NCBI RefSeq assembly: GCF_007845645.1
Contig: NZ_VCQV01000007.1
Location: 1 to 64,000, forward strand
Length of the DNA stretch: 64,000 nucleotides
Source: Leekyejoonella antrihumi
GTDB lineage: Bacteria; Actinomycetota; Actinomycetes; Actinomycetales; Dermatophilaceae
Direction of reading: 5' to 3'
Positions 1 through 8,200 of this stretch are shown here, piece after piece (the stretch's first letter is position 1; every line of letters starts with the position of its first letter). Below the pieces are notes generated by a model, which did no database searches, was not told the origin of the DNA, and saw only the letters and a list, made by a program, of their open reading frames with translations. The position numbers were made by a program, and so were the translations under genes.

Positions 1-117
1 GAGCTGCAACGGCGCATCGCCCGCGGCTTCCGCAACCGCGACAACTACCGACTACGCATGCTCCTGATCGGCGGCGGACTCACCCACGACGAGCACCTAC
101 CCCCACCACAGGTCTGA
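1..117 (+). CDS. ISL3-family transposase, C-terminal end (cut by window edge)
   Basis: The open frame enters from the left edge and encodes the last 38 residues of a protein. The segment RRIARGFRNRDNYRLRMLL followed by GGG matches the conserved C-terminus of ISL3-type DDE transposases (IS204/IS1001/IS1096/IS1165 group). These enzymes cut and join the element ends in the cytoplasm. The stop codon lies inside what looks like the right terminal repeat. Only the tail is visible, so whether the transposase is intact cannot be judged. The family assignment rests on this short recognisable motif. Confidence 0.6.
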   Translation, partial: ELQRRIARGFRNRDNYRLRMLLIGGGLTHDEHLPPPQV

Positions 118-123
118 AGAGCC
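111..123. repeat. Probable right terminal inverted repeat of the ISL3-type element
   Basis: Read on the reverse strand this is GGCTCTTCAGACC. It begins with the GGCTCTTC-type end typical of ISL3-family elements and it overlaps the transposase stop codon. The left partner is outside the window, so pairing cannot be verified. Confidence 0.45.
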
Positions 124-425
124 CCATAACGAGGCAGCAGAAGAAAACCGCCCGTCAACGTCAAGCCCACAACACGGTCGCCCGGGACCGCGACTACCCT
201 GGGCTGACGGCGACCAGCCGCTGCACCACCACGTTGCCTGGCGTGATCGTCTTACGGCAGGTCGATCCGCATCGCCTGCACATCGTTGTGGTCGCGACGC
301 ACGGCATGGGTGATGACGGCGCCTTGCAGCACCTCAGCAGGTTCGCTCCCAGGTCTGTGCCCGCTGCGGCGCGCTGGACCATAAGGCCGTGCACCCCTGG
401 ACTGTGCGGCGATATCGTGACGGGT
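118..425. other. Intergenic stretch without a supportable gene
   Basis: Between the insertion-sequence end and the broken GNAT gene. Short open frames exist on both strands, but none has a recognisable domain, a ribosome binding site or actinobacterial codon bias. It is probably flanking debris of the transposition event. Confidence 0.4.
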
Positions 426-944
426 ATGGCGTCGATTGAGGTGGCAATCGAAGCAAGAGAGGTCGCCGCGGCACGACGGCTGTTCGGGCAGTATCGCCGC
501 GCGGTAGAGGGCTACGCGTCCGCCGCGGACGTGTGTGCTTGATTCGACGATATGACCATGGAGCTGGTCCAGCTTCACTCGTTCTACGCCGCACCCGGCT
601 TCCTGCTGCTCGCGCACGAAGATGGCGAGGCGGTCGGCTGCGTGGGGCTGCGTGCACTGGATGCAGCCCGCGGTGAGGTCCGACACCTCTTTGTCCGACC
701 GGAGCACCGTGGTGGCGGCCTGGGCCGCCGATTGCTGGACCGCACGTCGGAGTTGGCTCGCGCTCATGGTCTTCGACAGTTGGTCCTGAACACCTTGGCC
801 ACGATGACCGCCGCTCGCGCCCTATACGACGCGGAGGGTTTCGAGCCGATCGAGCCCTACGTCGCGACACCCGTCGAAGGAGTCCTCTTCTTGGGTCGCG
901 ACCTGGACGTACGACACCACGGCACGGACGCGGCGGGCCAATAG
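426..944 (+). pseudogene. GNAT-family N-acetyltransferase interrupted by an in-frame TGA
   Basis: Acetyl-CoA-dependent GNAT acetyltransferases have four motifs in order. Here the upstream half (ATG at 426, MASIEVAIEAREVAAARRLF) gives the N-terminal helix typical of the family. The downstream half has the beta4 region AVGCVGLRAL, the acetyl-CoA loop RPEHRGGGLGRRLL and the C-terminal ARALYDAEGF. Both halves are in the same frame and are separated only by TGA at 540-542, within ADVCA-stop-FDD, where a Trp (TGG) would be expected. The sole lesion seen is this point nonsense change. Re-initiation at ATG 552 would give a 130-residue protein lacking the first helix, so a partly active product cannot be excluded. 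Substrate unknown. Confidence 0.7.
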
Positions 945-983
945 ACCGTCGTCCTGTGGGGATAGCTCGACGGGTCGCTCGTC

Positions 984-989
984 TACGCT
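984..989 (+). promoter_or_regulatory. -10 box placing transcription start at the GTG of the next gene
   Basis: TACGCT lies 6 nt upstream of the GTG at 996, inside GTCTACGCT. This spacing fits a leaderless transcript and supports the GTG start. No Shine-Dalgarno sequence precedes the codon. Confidence 0.45.
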
Positions 990-995
990 ACGTCC

Positions 996-1523
996 GTGAC
1001 GATGAACCCGCCGCTCGACGTGCGCCCGGTGAAGGATGATCAGTGGCAGTTAGTCGCCTGGCTGTGGCAGGCCTACCGCAACGACCTCGCGCCGGTGGTT
1101 AATGGGCTGCCGTACGCCGACGGCCGATATCAGACTCGGGAGCTGGATTCCTTCCCGCATGCGGGCGCGATCGGATATCTGGTGTGGCGGCCACACCCGA
1201 ATACCGGCGAGGACGCGCCGATCGGGTTTGCTCTGGTGGACGGCCTCACCGACGCCCGGCGATCGATGCGAGCCTTCTGGGTTGCCTCACCAGCGCGCAG
1301 GGATCGCGTTGGACACCGGCTGGCCCTGGAGGTCATCAACCGGCACCCTGGCGACTGGACGATCGCCTTCCAGCACGACAACAAGGCAGCGATGGTGTTC
1401 TGGCGGCACGTTGCCGACGACGTGTTCGGGCCCGGTCGCTGGACCGAGCAGGAACGACCGGTCCCACACCGGCCGCACGTTCCGCCCGACCACTGGATCG
1501 AATCCTGCCCTTTGTCGAGTTGA
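996..1523 (+). CDS. GNAT-like N-acetyltransferase
   Basis: A 175-residue soluble protein. The fold is suggested by the central strand IGYLVWRP, the IGFALVDGL strand, a basic patch near SPARRDRVGHRLALEVI in the position of the acetyl-CoA-binding helix, and FQHDNKAAMVFWRHV, the usual GNAT C-terminal segment. The first codon may be GTG 996, which fits the leaderless -10 box just upstream, or ATG 1002. The substrate is unknown. Its C-terminus ends 27 nt before the IS30 element, so the insertion has not truncated it. The assignment to the GNAT superfamily is good; any specific function would be a guess. Confidence 0.7.
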   Translation: MTMNPPLDVRPVKDDQWQLVAWLWQAYRNDLAPVVNGLPYADGRYQTRELDSFPHAGAIGYLVWRPHPNTGEDAPIGFALVDGLTDARRSMRAFWVASPARRDRVGHRLALEVINRHPGDWTIAFQHDNKAAMVFWRHVADDVFGPGRWTEQERPVPHRPHVPPDHWIESCPLSS

Positions 1524-1544
1524 ACCATTTGACGATGGGCGAAT

Positions 1545-2750
1545 TCAGGCGGTCGTTGCAACAGGGGGCGTTTCTGGGTCAAACAGTAGTCGTTGCAGGG
1601 CTTCGGCCGGGGTGATGCCGCCGAGAGTCTTGCGTGGCCGGTCGTTGAGCTCGGTGGCCACTTCGAGCAGCCGTTCGGCGGAGTGCACGGACAGGTCGGT
1701 GCTCTTGGGGAAATACTGACGCAGCAGGCCGTTGGTGTTCTCGTTGGATCCGCGCTGCCAAGGGGAGTGCGGGTCGCAGAAGTAGATCGCCATCTTCGTG
1801 GCCAGGGTGATCTGACGGTGCTGGGCCAGCTCGGTCCCCTGGTCCCAGGTCAGGGACCTACGCAGGTGCTCCGGCAGGGTCTTGATGGTGGCCTCCAGGC
1901 CATCACGCACAGCGATCGCGCCGTGCCCGTCGGGCAGGTGGACCAGCATCGTGAACCGGGTCTGACGCTCCACCAACGTGGCGATCGCCGAGCGGCAGTT
2001 CGACCCCAGGATGAGATCGCCTTCCCAGTGTCCGGGCACGGCCCGGTCGGCGATTTCCGCGGGCCGGTCACTGATCAAGATCATGTCCGGGATCTTCCCC
2101 GAAGGACCCTTGACGGTCGAGCGCCGCGGGCGGCGCACCGCACGACCGGTCCGCAGGTGTTGATGCAGGTCAGCGCGCAGATGACCACGACCTTGGACGT
2201 ACAACGCCTGGTAGATCGTCTCGGGGCACACCCGCATCTCCGCCCGATCGGGGAACGTCCTGGCGAGGTGGTCACGGATCTGCTCCGGGCTCCAGTTCAC
2301 GCACAACTTGGCCTGGACCTCGCCGGCCAGCTCGGCGTGCTCAAACTTACTCGTCTTGGGTCGCCGGGCGCGTAGCTCGGTGCGCTTCTGCGCCGCATAC
2401 GGCGCGTACTTCCTGCGCCCCGGGCTGCTCGGTTCGGTCCCGTTGCGGGCCAGCTCGCGGCTGACCGTGCAGGCCGGGCGCCCGACCTGCCGGGCGATGG
2501 CCCGCACCCCGGTCCCGGCCAGGTGCAGGTCCGCGATGCGCAGCCGCTCCTCCAGGCTCAGGTACCGGCCCGAGGGCTCGGGCTTCTTCCGCGGAACCTG
2601 CCCGCCGGTCGCTTGGCGCCACCGGCGGCCAGTAAGTCGATTCACGCCGACAGCATCACAGGCCGCCTGCAGGGTCGACCCCTGGCCCATCAGCACCCAG
2701 AACCGGGCCTGCACCTCGATCATTTCCTTCTTCGAACGCACGTCGCACAC
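1545..2750 (-). CDS. IS30-family transposase
   Basis: A 401-residue DDE transposase. The N-terminal part (residues about 1-130) has two helix-turn-helix-like segments, including LSLEERLRIADLHLAGTGVR and ARQVGRPACTVSRELARNG, which in this family bind the terminal repeats. The C-terminal integrase-type core shows the expected acidic residues in PGHWEGDLILG, LTWDQGTEL and QRGSNENTNGLLRQYFP. The upstream AT-rich start region lies within the right end of the element. The last codons run through the left inverted repeat and the TGA stop (1545-1547) lies in flanking DNA, so the native C-terminus may depend on where the element lands. Confidence 0.93.
   Translation of the reverse strand: MCDVRSKKEMIEVQARFWVLMGQGSTLQAACDAVGVNRLTGRRWRQATGGQVPRKKPEPSGRYLSLEERLRIADLHLAGTGVRAIARQVGRPACTVSRELARNGTEPSSPGRRKYAPYAAQKRTELRARRPKTSKFEHAELAGEVQAKLCVNWSPEQIRDHLARTFPDRAEMRVCPETIYQALYVQGRGHLRADLHQHLRTGRAVRRPRRSTVKGPSGKIPDMILISDRPAEIADRAVPGHWEGDLILGSNCRSAIATLVERQTRFTMLVHLPDGHGAIAVRDGLEATIKTLPEHLRRSLTWDQGTELAQHRQITLATKMAIYFCDPHSPWQRGSNENTNGLLRQYFPKSTDLSVHSAERLLEVATELNDRPRKTLGGITPAEALQRLLFDPETPPVATTA
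1550..1563. repeat. IS30-family left terminal inverted repeat
   Basis: CGGTCGTTGCAACA, perfectly complementary to 2768-2781. It is also translated as the last residues of the transposase (VATTA). Confidence 0.75.
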
Positions 2751-2767
2751 CTCTCAAACAGAAGGGG

Positions 2768-2781
2768 TGTTGCAACGACCG
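2768..2781. repeat. IS30-family right terminal inverted repeat
   Basis: TGTTGCAACGACCG, the reverse complement of 1550-1563. It lies 17 bp upstream of the transposase start codon, so the transposase promoter must overlap this end. Confidence 0.75.
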
Positions 2782-3519
2782 ATTGAGCTCGCCATGGGCC
2801 GCCGGCAACCGGGTCCGCCAAGTCCCCAAGCTGTTCTATGCAGTGCCACCATGGACTACCTGCCCGAGGCCGACCGGGTGCGGCTCGACCGTGCTCTTCT
2901 GCTCTTTCTTGGACTGCGGACTGAGCGAGCCGATCCGCAATTGGTGCAGGTGGTGAGTGGATTGTGTCCAGCGTGTCGGTGTCGCCGAGCGGTGTTTCGT
3001 TCGGTGAGTGTCTGTAGTCGTAGGCATCGCGCAGGGTGACACCGCCTGTGGGTTGCGGTGCCACACCGTTCGTGTCCTTGTTCGCGTTCGGCTCGGCGGT
3101 CGTGGCCTGCTTCTGCCGCCGGTCACCTCCGCCGTCAAAGCCCGACGGTGCGTGGATGACCGGCGCGCTGCTGACGAGTTGGACATCACGGCATGCTTCC
3201 TGACTTATCGCGGGAGTATTCCCATCAGTGTCAAGTGCGCCCCCGCCGGCAGGGGCGCCGTGCTGCCCGCGTCAACCAGGCCATCCGGCTGCACGGGTCG
3301 TCAAGTCCTGCCAAGAGACAATCTGCCCGAGACCGGCCAACCGGCACCTACCGATGAAGGGTAGCCGAGGGTGACCGGAGGACCTGGGTACGGGCCGCCG
3401 CCAGCTCCGGCACGTCCCGGCTGGGATGCACGGCATCCAGGTCAACCTGCCCCGCGCACTTGCGGACCTGCTCGACGCGCGGGTCGCACTGCTGCCGTAA
3501 TCGATCGCCGGAACTGAGC
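2782..3519. other. Long stretch without a supportable gene
   Basis: About 740 bases right of the IS30 element. The longer open frames have atypical composition and no recognisable motif. A 24-codon frame (ATG 3426 to TAA 3500) encoding MHGIQVNLPRALADLLDARV looks like the tail of a lost gene. Interpretation: degraded sequence left by past insertions. Confidence 0.4.
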
Positions 3520-4863
3520 TCAGTCGTCGTCGGGGTCGGTCGGCTCGGGGCAGCAGCGGTACTCCTGCGCCTTGTCCAGCAGCTCGATCTGACGAGCGAG
3601 GAGCTTGTTCTGCAGGTCCGCGCGCTCGAGCTCTAGGTGCACCTTCCGCTGCAGGTCCACTTCGCAGACGTTGCAGTCGTCCAGACTTCCCCTGACGATC
3701 ACTCCTGCCGTCGGCAGCGCCGTCTCCCGCTCGAACCCGATCTCCTTCCTGATCCGCTCGGACACGTCGCGGGTCTCCTGATCAAGCAGCCCCTCCTCGA
3801 TCAGGGCCTTCTCCACCTCCTCCAGGGCTGTATGGCGATCGTCCGCCGATATCGGGCTCTCAGGGATGCGTAGGCTCGTCGACGAGATGAGAGACGGGGC
3901 GGGCTGGCGTAGCTGCTCGGCCAGCCCGACCTTCGCGTAGAGCGCCACGCTCTGCAGTCCCCGATCCTCGGCTGTCAGCCGGGCGGTTGCCGTGGCCGGC
4001 AGCTCCTGCGGGATGCTGGCGATCCACCCGACCGAACGCAGTGGGTTGCCCGGCACTGGTGTCGGTGCCGCGGAGTCTATGACCCGCAGCCGGATCGAGA
4101 CCAGCTCGAACGTCGTCGTCTCGCACTTGTCCAGCCGGTGGAAGACGAACGTCAACGCATGACACTGATTGGGATTGGCGAACTCTCGCGATGCGGACTC
4201 GAAGTGGTCCTCCGACTCGCCCTCCTGGTGGGTCCGGGTGGAGACCTCGCCCACCGACACCGCGTGCGCCGTGCGCGTTGCTTCCACCGATGTGCGTTCG
4301 GCGAGGGATGCGTGGGCGCTGTGCTCCCGTAGGTAGTCGGCAGTGGACGACGCGTTGTGACTGCCGCGGGCATTCGCGTCCGCGCTTGCCGACAGGAGGC
4401 CGATCGACCCGGACGCGTCGCCGTGGAAGTCCCACGCGCCCTGTTCGGTGGTGCTGGTCGAGCCGTTGTCGGTGCTGTTCTGATCGGACATCACGGCGCG
4501 GAAGGCGGACATCCGGTACTGCTCCTCGGACAGCTGCTCGCTGCGGTGGGACAGTTGGCTCTCACTGTCGAAGCTGAACCGGCTGCGCCGATCCGTCGTG
4601 GCCAGGCGCACCTTCTCGCCGGGCAGCAGGGTCGTGCTGTAGATCGGTGGGCCCAGCGTCAACGGCCCGGACGCGCGCGTGAACCGCGTGTGCAATGCCA
4701 CCTCGACGTCGATCGCTCGCCCGTCTGTGCCACGTGTGCTGGTCGGGAATACCAGCCGGCGGCGCATGTCCAGCACATCCCGGTGCTCACAATCGATCAG
4801 GGCAAGTGCGCACGAAGTCGTATCAGTCGAATCGGATTGGTGGTCTTTCCGGGTGTCACTCAT
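3520..4863 (-). CDS. Orphan 447-residue protein with Ser/His-rich middle and C-terminal coiled coil
   Basis: Function not recognised. No signal peptide or membrane segment is visible. Residues 30-110 look beta-rich (RRRLVFPTSTRG, PPIYSTTLLPGEKVRLATTD). Residues about 110-240 are unusually rich in Ser, His, Ala and Glu, for example AWDFHGDASGSIGLLSASAD and AHASLAERTSVEATRTAH. A strand-rich segment follows (HALTFVFHRLDKCETTTFEL). The end contains CNVCEVDLQRKVHLELE and a heptad-like helix, DLQNKLLARQIELLDKAQEY, then a Cys pair and an acidic tail PTDPDDD. A good ribosome binding site (AAGGAGAT) precedes the ATG. The large gene at 5214-8627 is on the same strand upstream, but a terminator and a transposase relic separate the two, so they are not an obvious operon. 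Confidence 0.75.
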   Translation of the reverse strand: MSDTRKDHQSDSTDTTSCALALIDCEHRDVLDMRRRLVFPTSTRGTDGRAIDVEVALHTRFTRASGPLTLGPPIYSTTLLPGEKVRLATTDRRSRFSFDSESQLSHRSEQLSEEQYRMSAFRAVMSDQNSTDNGSTSTTEQGAWDFHGDASGSIGLLSASADANARGSHNASSTADYLREHSAHASLAERTSVEATRTAHAVSVGEVSTRTHQEGESEDHFESASREFANPNQCHALTFVFHRLDKCETTTFELVSIRLRVIDSAAPTPVPGNPLRSVGWIASIPQELPATATARLTAEDRGLQSVALYAKVGLAEQLRQPAPSLISSTSLRIPESPISADDRHTALEEVEKALIEEGLLDQETRDVSERIRKEIGFERETALPTAGVIVRGSLDDCNVCEVDLQRKVHLELERADLQNKLLARQIELLDKAQEYRCCPEPTDPDDD

Positions 4864-4951
4864 GGTGGTATCTCCTTGCCAAGGGCCGGGCGCGTGATCG
4901 CCGAGGAAGGGCCTGTACCAGACACCATGACGGCGCCGGAGTCGCTAAACA

Positions 4952-4967
4952 TCCCCCAGGTGGGGGA
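4952..4967. repeat. Short perfect inverted repeat upstream of the 447-residue gene
   Basis: TCCCCCA-GG-TGGGGGA lies 89 bp upstream of the start codon at 4863. It may be an operator or part of the degenerate transposon beside it; the sequence does not decide. Confidence 0.3.
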
Positions 4968-5008
4968 CGTCCGGCAGTGGACGCGGTCGAGTCTGCTTTC
5001 ACGCCTGA

Positions 5009-5160
5009 CGCGGTCGTGGTGGCGTGCGGCACCTGTTCGGTGCGCTGGATCTGGGCACCGCGCGGATGCTCTACTGGTTTCCCGACCGTAACCGCTGGCA
5101 GGAGTCCCCGGAGTTTCTGCGGCAGTTGCGCCGTCGCCCGGCCGGGAAGCTCTGTGCACG
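5009..5160 (+). pseudogene. IS630-type transposase relic
   Basis: The frame through 5024 encodes HLFGALDLGTARMLYWFPDR followed by NRWQESPEFLRQLRRR. This resembles the core of IS630/Tc1-type DDE transposases, where a 'HVFGALDL...F.DRKRW.EFL.FL.QLRRRFP' segment surrounds the second catalytic aspartate. It is cut off by an in-frame TGA at 5006 and loses similarity after AGKLC. Only about 45 residues survive. It is non-functional debris between two orphan genes. Confidence 0.5.
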
Positions 5161-5164
5161 TGAG

Positions 5165-5198
5165 GCGGCCGGACTCCCGATCGAGGGAGTCCGGCCGC
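5165..5198 (-). terminator. Strong hairpin terminator for the 1137-residue gene
   Basis: A perfect 14-bp stem (GCGGCCGGACTCCC and its complement) with a 6-nt loop, GATCGA. It begins 16 nt beyond the stop codon at 5214. There is no T-tract, as is common for actinobacterial terminators. Confidence 0.75.
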
Positions 5199-5213
5199 TG
5201 GCAGTGCCGCGAG

Positions 5214-8200
5214 TCAGAGCGGCAACGCGGGCAGCACCTCCTTGGCGAGGGCCTCCGCTCCCGCGGCCAGGTCATGGAAGTCGTAGGTCAGATGGATCTG
5301 CTCCTCGGTGCCCTGGAAGACCACGTCCGCGTCGAGAGTCACCGACCCGCCGGAGGTTGCGTCCAACGTGCCGGTGAAGGATGCCGTCCGCACGTCGAGC
5401 AGGCTGTCCAGACCGTGCGCGGCGATGTAGGCGCTGACCGCGGCGACATCGCCGATGGCCACGTTCAGCTGTGTCAGCGCCGCGTTAGCGGCCTGGAGCA
5501 CCATGGTGGCGGTGCCGAGCTGCTGCTGGAAGCCGGTCAGCGCCTGGCTCGCTACCGAGATGGCTGCGGCGGTCACCTGCTGTGCCGCGGCGAGGGCGCT
5601 CTGCGCAGTCTGCAGTGCCAGCTGCGCCGTTGCCTGTCCGCCCTGCAACGCCAGGATGCGCGGGTCCTGATCGATCGGGTAGCTCGCCTGGGCGGCCAGT
5701 GCTGCGTTGACTGCCTGCTGCGCGAGCTGCAGGACGCCGTTCGCGGCGGCCAACGAGCCGCGTAGAGCCTGGATCGACAGCTCGAGCCCGGCGACCTGGG
5801 TGCCGCGCCAGCCGACCTCGGCACCGAGTTCGGTCCAGCCCCACGCCCTGTCGTACCAGGCCAGGTTGTTGTACCAGTTGTTCCACCAGGCGATCTCGCC
5901 ATTCAACTGGTCGATCTGCGCCTGCTGACCGTTCACCTGGCCGCTGAGCGTGTTGACCGAGTTCTGCGCAGCGGCGAGCTTCTGCTGCAGGTCAGTCAGC
6001 TGCGCGGCAGCGGCATCCCGCTGGGCCTGAATCTGAGCCTGCGTAGTGCCGATCTGCGCGTCAATCGCTCCCAGGGCCTGCTGGGCCTGGGTCACCCTCG
6101 CGGACAGCTCCTGCAGCTGGGTCTGGGCATCCGCCTGCGCGCTCGCCAGGTCGGCCTGCGCGGATTGCACCGAGGCAGAGAACCGCTGCACGTCCACCTG
6201 GGCCGCGGAGACGCCCTGCTGGGCGGCGGCGATCCGGGCTTGCGCGTCGGCCCCGGCCCGCTGCAGCACCGCAGCCGCCCGCCTGGCCAGGTCCGAGAGG
6301 AAGTCCTGCTGCAGGTCGGCGTGCACCATGAAGCCCGCTCCCGACTGCAGGTTGCCGCCGTAGCTGTGCACGTTAGCAGAGAACAGCTCGAAGACCCTTC
6401 CGCCACAACGGAAGTCGAAGCCGGAGTCGGACAGCGACACCGAGGCGCCCGCGGTCACGCCGAGCAGGTTGACCTGACCGTCGAAGGCGATCTTCGGCAC
6501 TGCGGTGGCGGTCACCTCGATGTCCAGGTCCGGACCGTCCTTCGGGTCCGTGCCGGTCAGGGAGAAGACGTCCCCGACGACCACGGGGGACAGGGATCCC
6601 TTCGCCTTGATCCCGTTCTGCTGGTCGACCTCGACGTCGGCCGTGGCGGTGAACCCGGCGACGTGCAGGGTGCCGCCGACGCGCAGACCCTGCTTGTAGT
6701 TGAGGGCACCGATCGATGTGTCCTGCGGCACGACATACAGGTCCACGTTCTCCAGCGAGACGCCGGCCAGCGTGCCCTGGACGTCGCTCGGGATGTCCGC
6801 TGTCACCTCGGTCGGGCAGAACGTCTCGACGACGTCCATGAGCGACAGGTGGTTGAACGCCACGATGAGCACACTCTGGGCCGGGTTCTGGGAGTTGAAC
6901 GAGACGGCCGCGTTGCCCTGGAACGCACCGACGGTCAAGCCGGCCGCGATGCCGATCGACGGGACGCCCTCGAAGTCGGATCCGATCTGCAGGGAGACGT
7001 CGGTGAGGGCGATGCCCTTGGCGCCGAACGGGTCCCGCCAGGTGCCCTTCATGGTGGCGAAGAAGGAGATGCCGTTGGGCACGACGCTCACGCCGCCGAT
7101 GAACTCCAGTCGGCTGGAGTCGATGGTCACGGCGACGGCGCCGGACACCGAGATCGACACGTTCTCCGGGTCCGGGTGCAGGGCAAACTTCGCATCCTTC
7201 AGGACGACGCCGTCGGTGATGGTGATGTCGCCGACACCGGCGTCGAGCTCCAGGTCCGCCAGCGACGGGCCGATCTGAGCCTTCACGTCCAGGTGCGCCT
7301 CGCCGAGGAACTTGTCGGCCCCGAGCCCGGACAGGTCGAGCCGGCCGTCCAGGACCACGCCCTCGCTGACGCCCGTGCCTGCCTCGGGTTGAAGCTCGTC
7401 GAAGGTGAACGTGGTGTCGTCGAATGATGAGATGACGATGAGCGCATCGGGCAGGTGAACGGTGTCCAGTCCGGTCAGCGCGGGGGACAGCGAGGAGAAC
7501 CGGTAGTCGTCGTCCAGCTCGATGCCGAGGGCGAAGCCCCAGGACGTTCCCTTGCGGACCACCGCCTGTACTCGCTTGAAGCCCGGGCCAGTCGCGGCGA
7601 AGGACAGCTCTGCCTTGTCGACGTCGATGGCGAGCACCACGTCGGTCAGGGTCAGCGCGACAAGCTCAGGCGGCAGGGTCAGGGCGCCGACGCTCGCGGC
7701 GCCGACCACATCCTCGATGAGAGCGAACGGTGCCGCCGTGTCGATGGTGGCGTGCAGCGTGAGTCCGCCCGGCACGGCATACGTGACCGGGACGTTCACT
7801 CCGGCCAGCTGCACTGTCCCGGACACAGACCCGGTGGATCCCGCCTTCGTGCGGTCGAATGCCACCGCGAGCTGTCCGACCGAGATCCCGTCCGGACCCA
7901 CCGGAACCCGCCACTGGGTCGGCGACGTGGCCGTGAAGGAGACCGCCGAGCCGTCCAGCGCGGCGTCCAGTGCGCAGCCGGACAGGGCAAGGTCCGGCAG
8001 ACTGCTGGGCACGCTGAGCCCGTATGCCGTGGCGACCGCCGACGCGCTCAGCGTCGCTCCCGCGGCGAGGCCGGCGTGCAGTGACCACGCGGCGGCACCC
8101 ATCGCCGCGGGGTCGCGCGAGATGGCCAGGGTCACGCCTGCACCGGCAAACGTGGCGGTGCCGGTAATGTCGATCCCGGTCCCGTCGGCAGTGCGGGTGA

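Larger units (their letters stand above)
1550..2781 (-). mobile_element. IS30-family insertion sequence, apparently complete
   Basis: The element is 1232 bp and is bounded by a perfect 14-bp inverted repeat (CGGTCGTTGCAACA at 1550-1563 and its complement at 2768-2781). It carries one transposase gene on the reverse strand. IS30-type elements usually make 2-3 bp target duplications. The flanks here are AGG on the left and ATT on the right, so no duplication is visible; either the ends are a base or two off or a flank has been rearranged. The transposase frame is intact, so the element may still be mobile. Confidence 0.8.

Noticed and set aside
540-542. TGA read as selenocysteine in the GNAT gene
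   Set aside because: GNAT enzymes do not use selenocysteine, the position is usually an ordinary residue and no SECIS-like hairpin is apparent after the codon.
6165-7427. A 420-codon forward frame within the 1137-residue gene
   Set aside because: The reverse-strand gene has start, ribosome binding site and terminator. The forward frame has the His/Gln/Arg composition of an antisense shadow.
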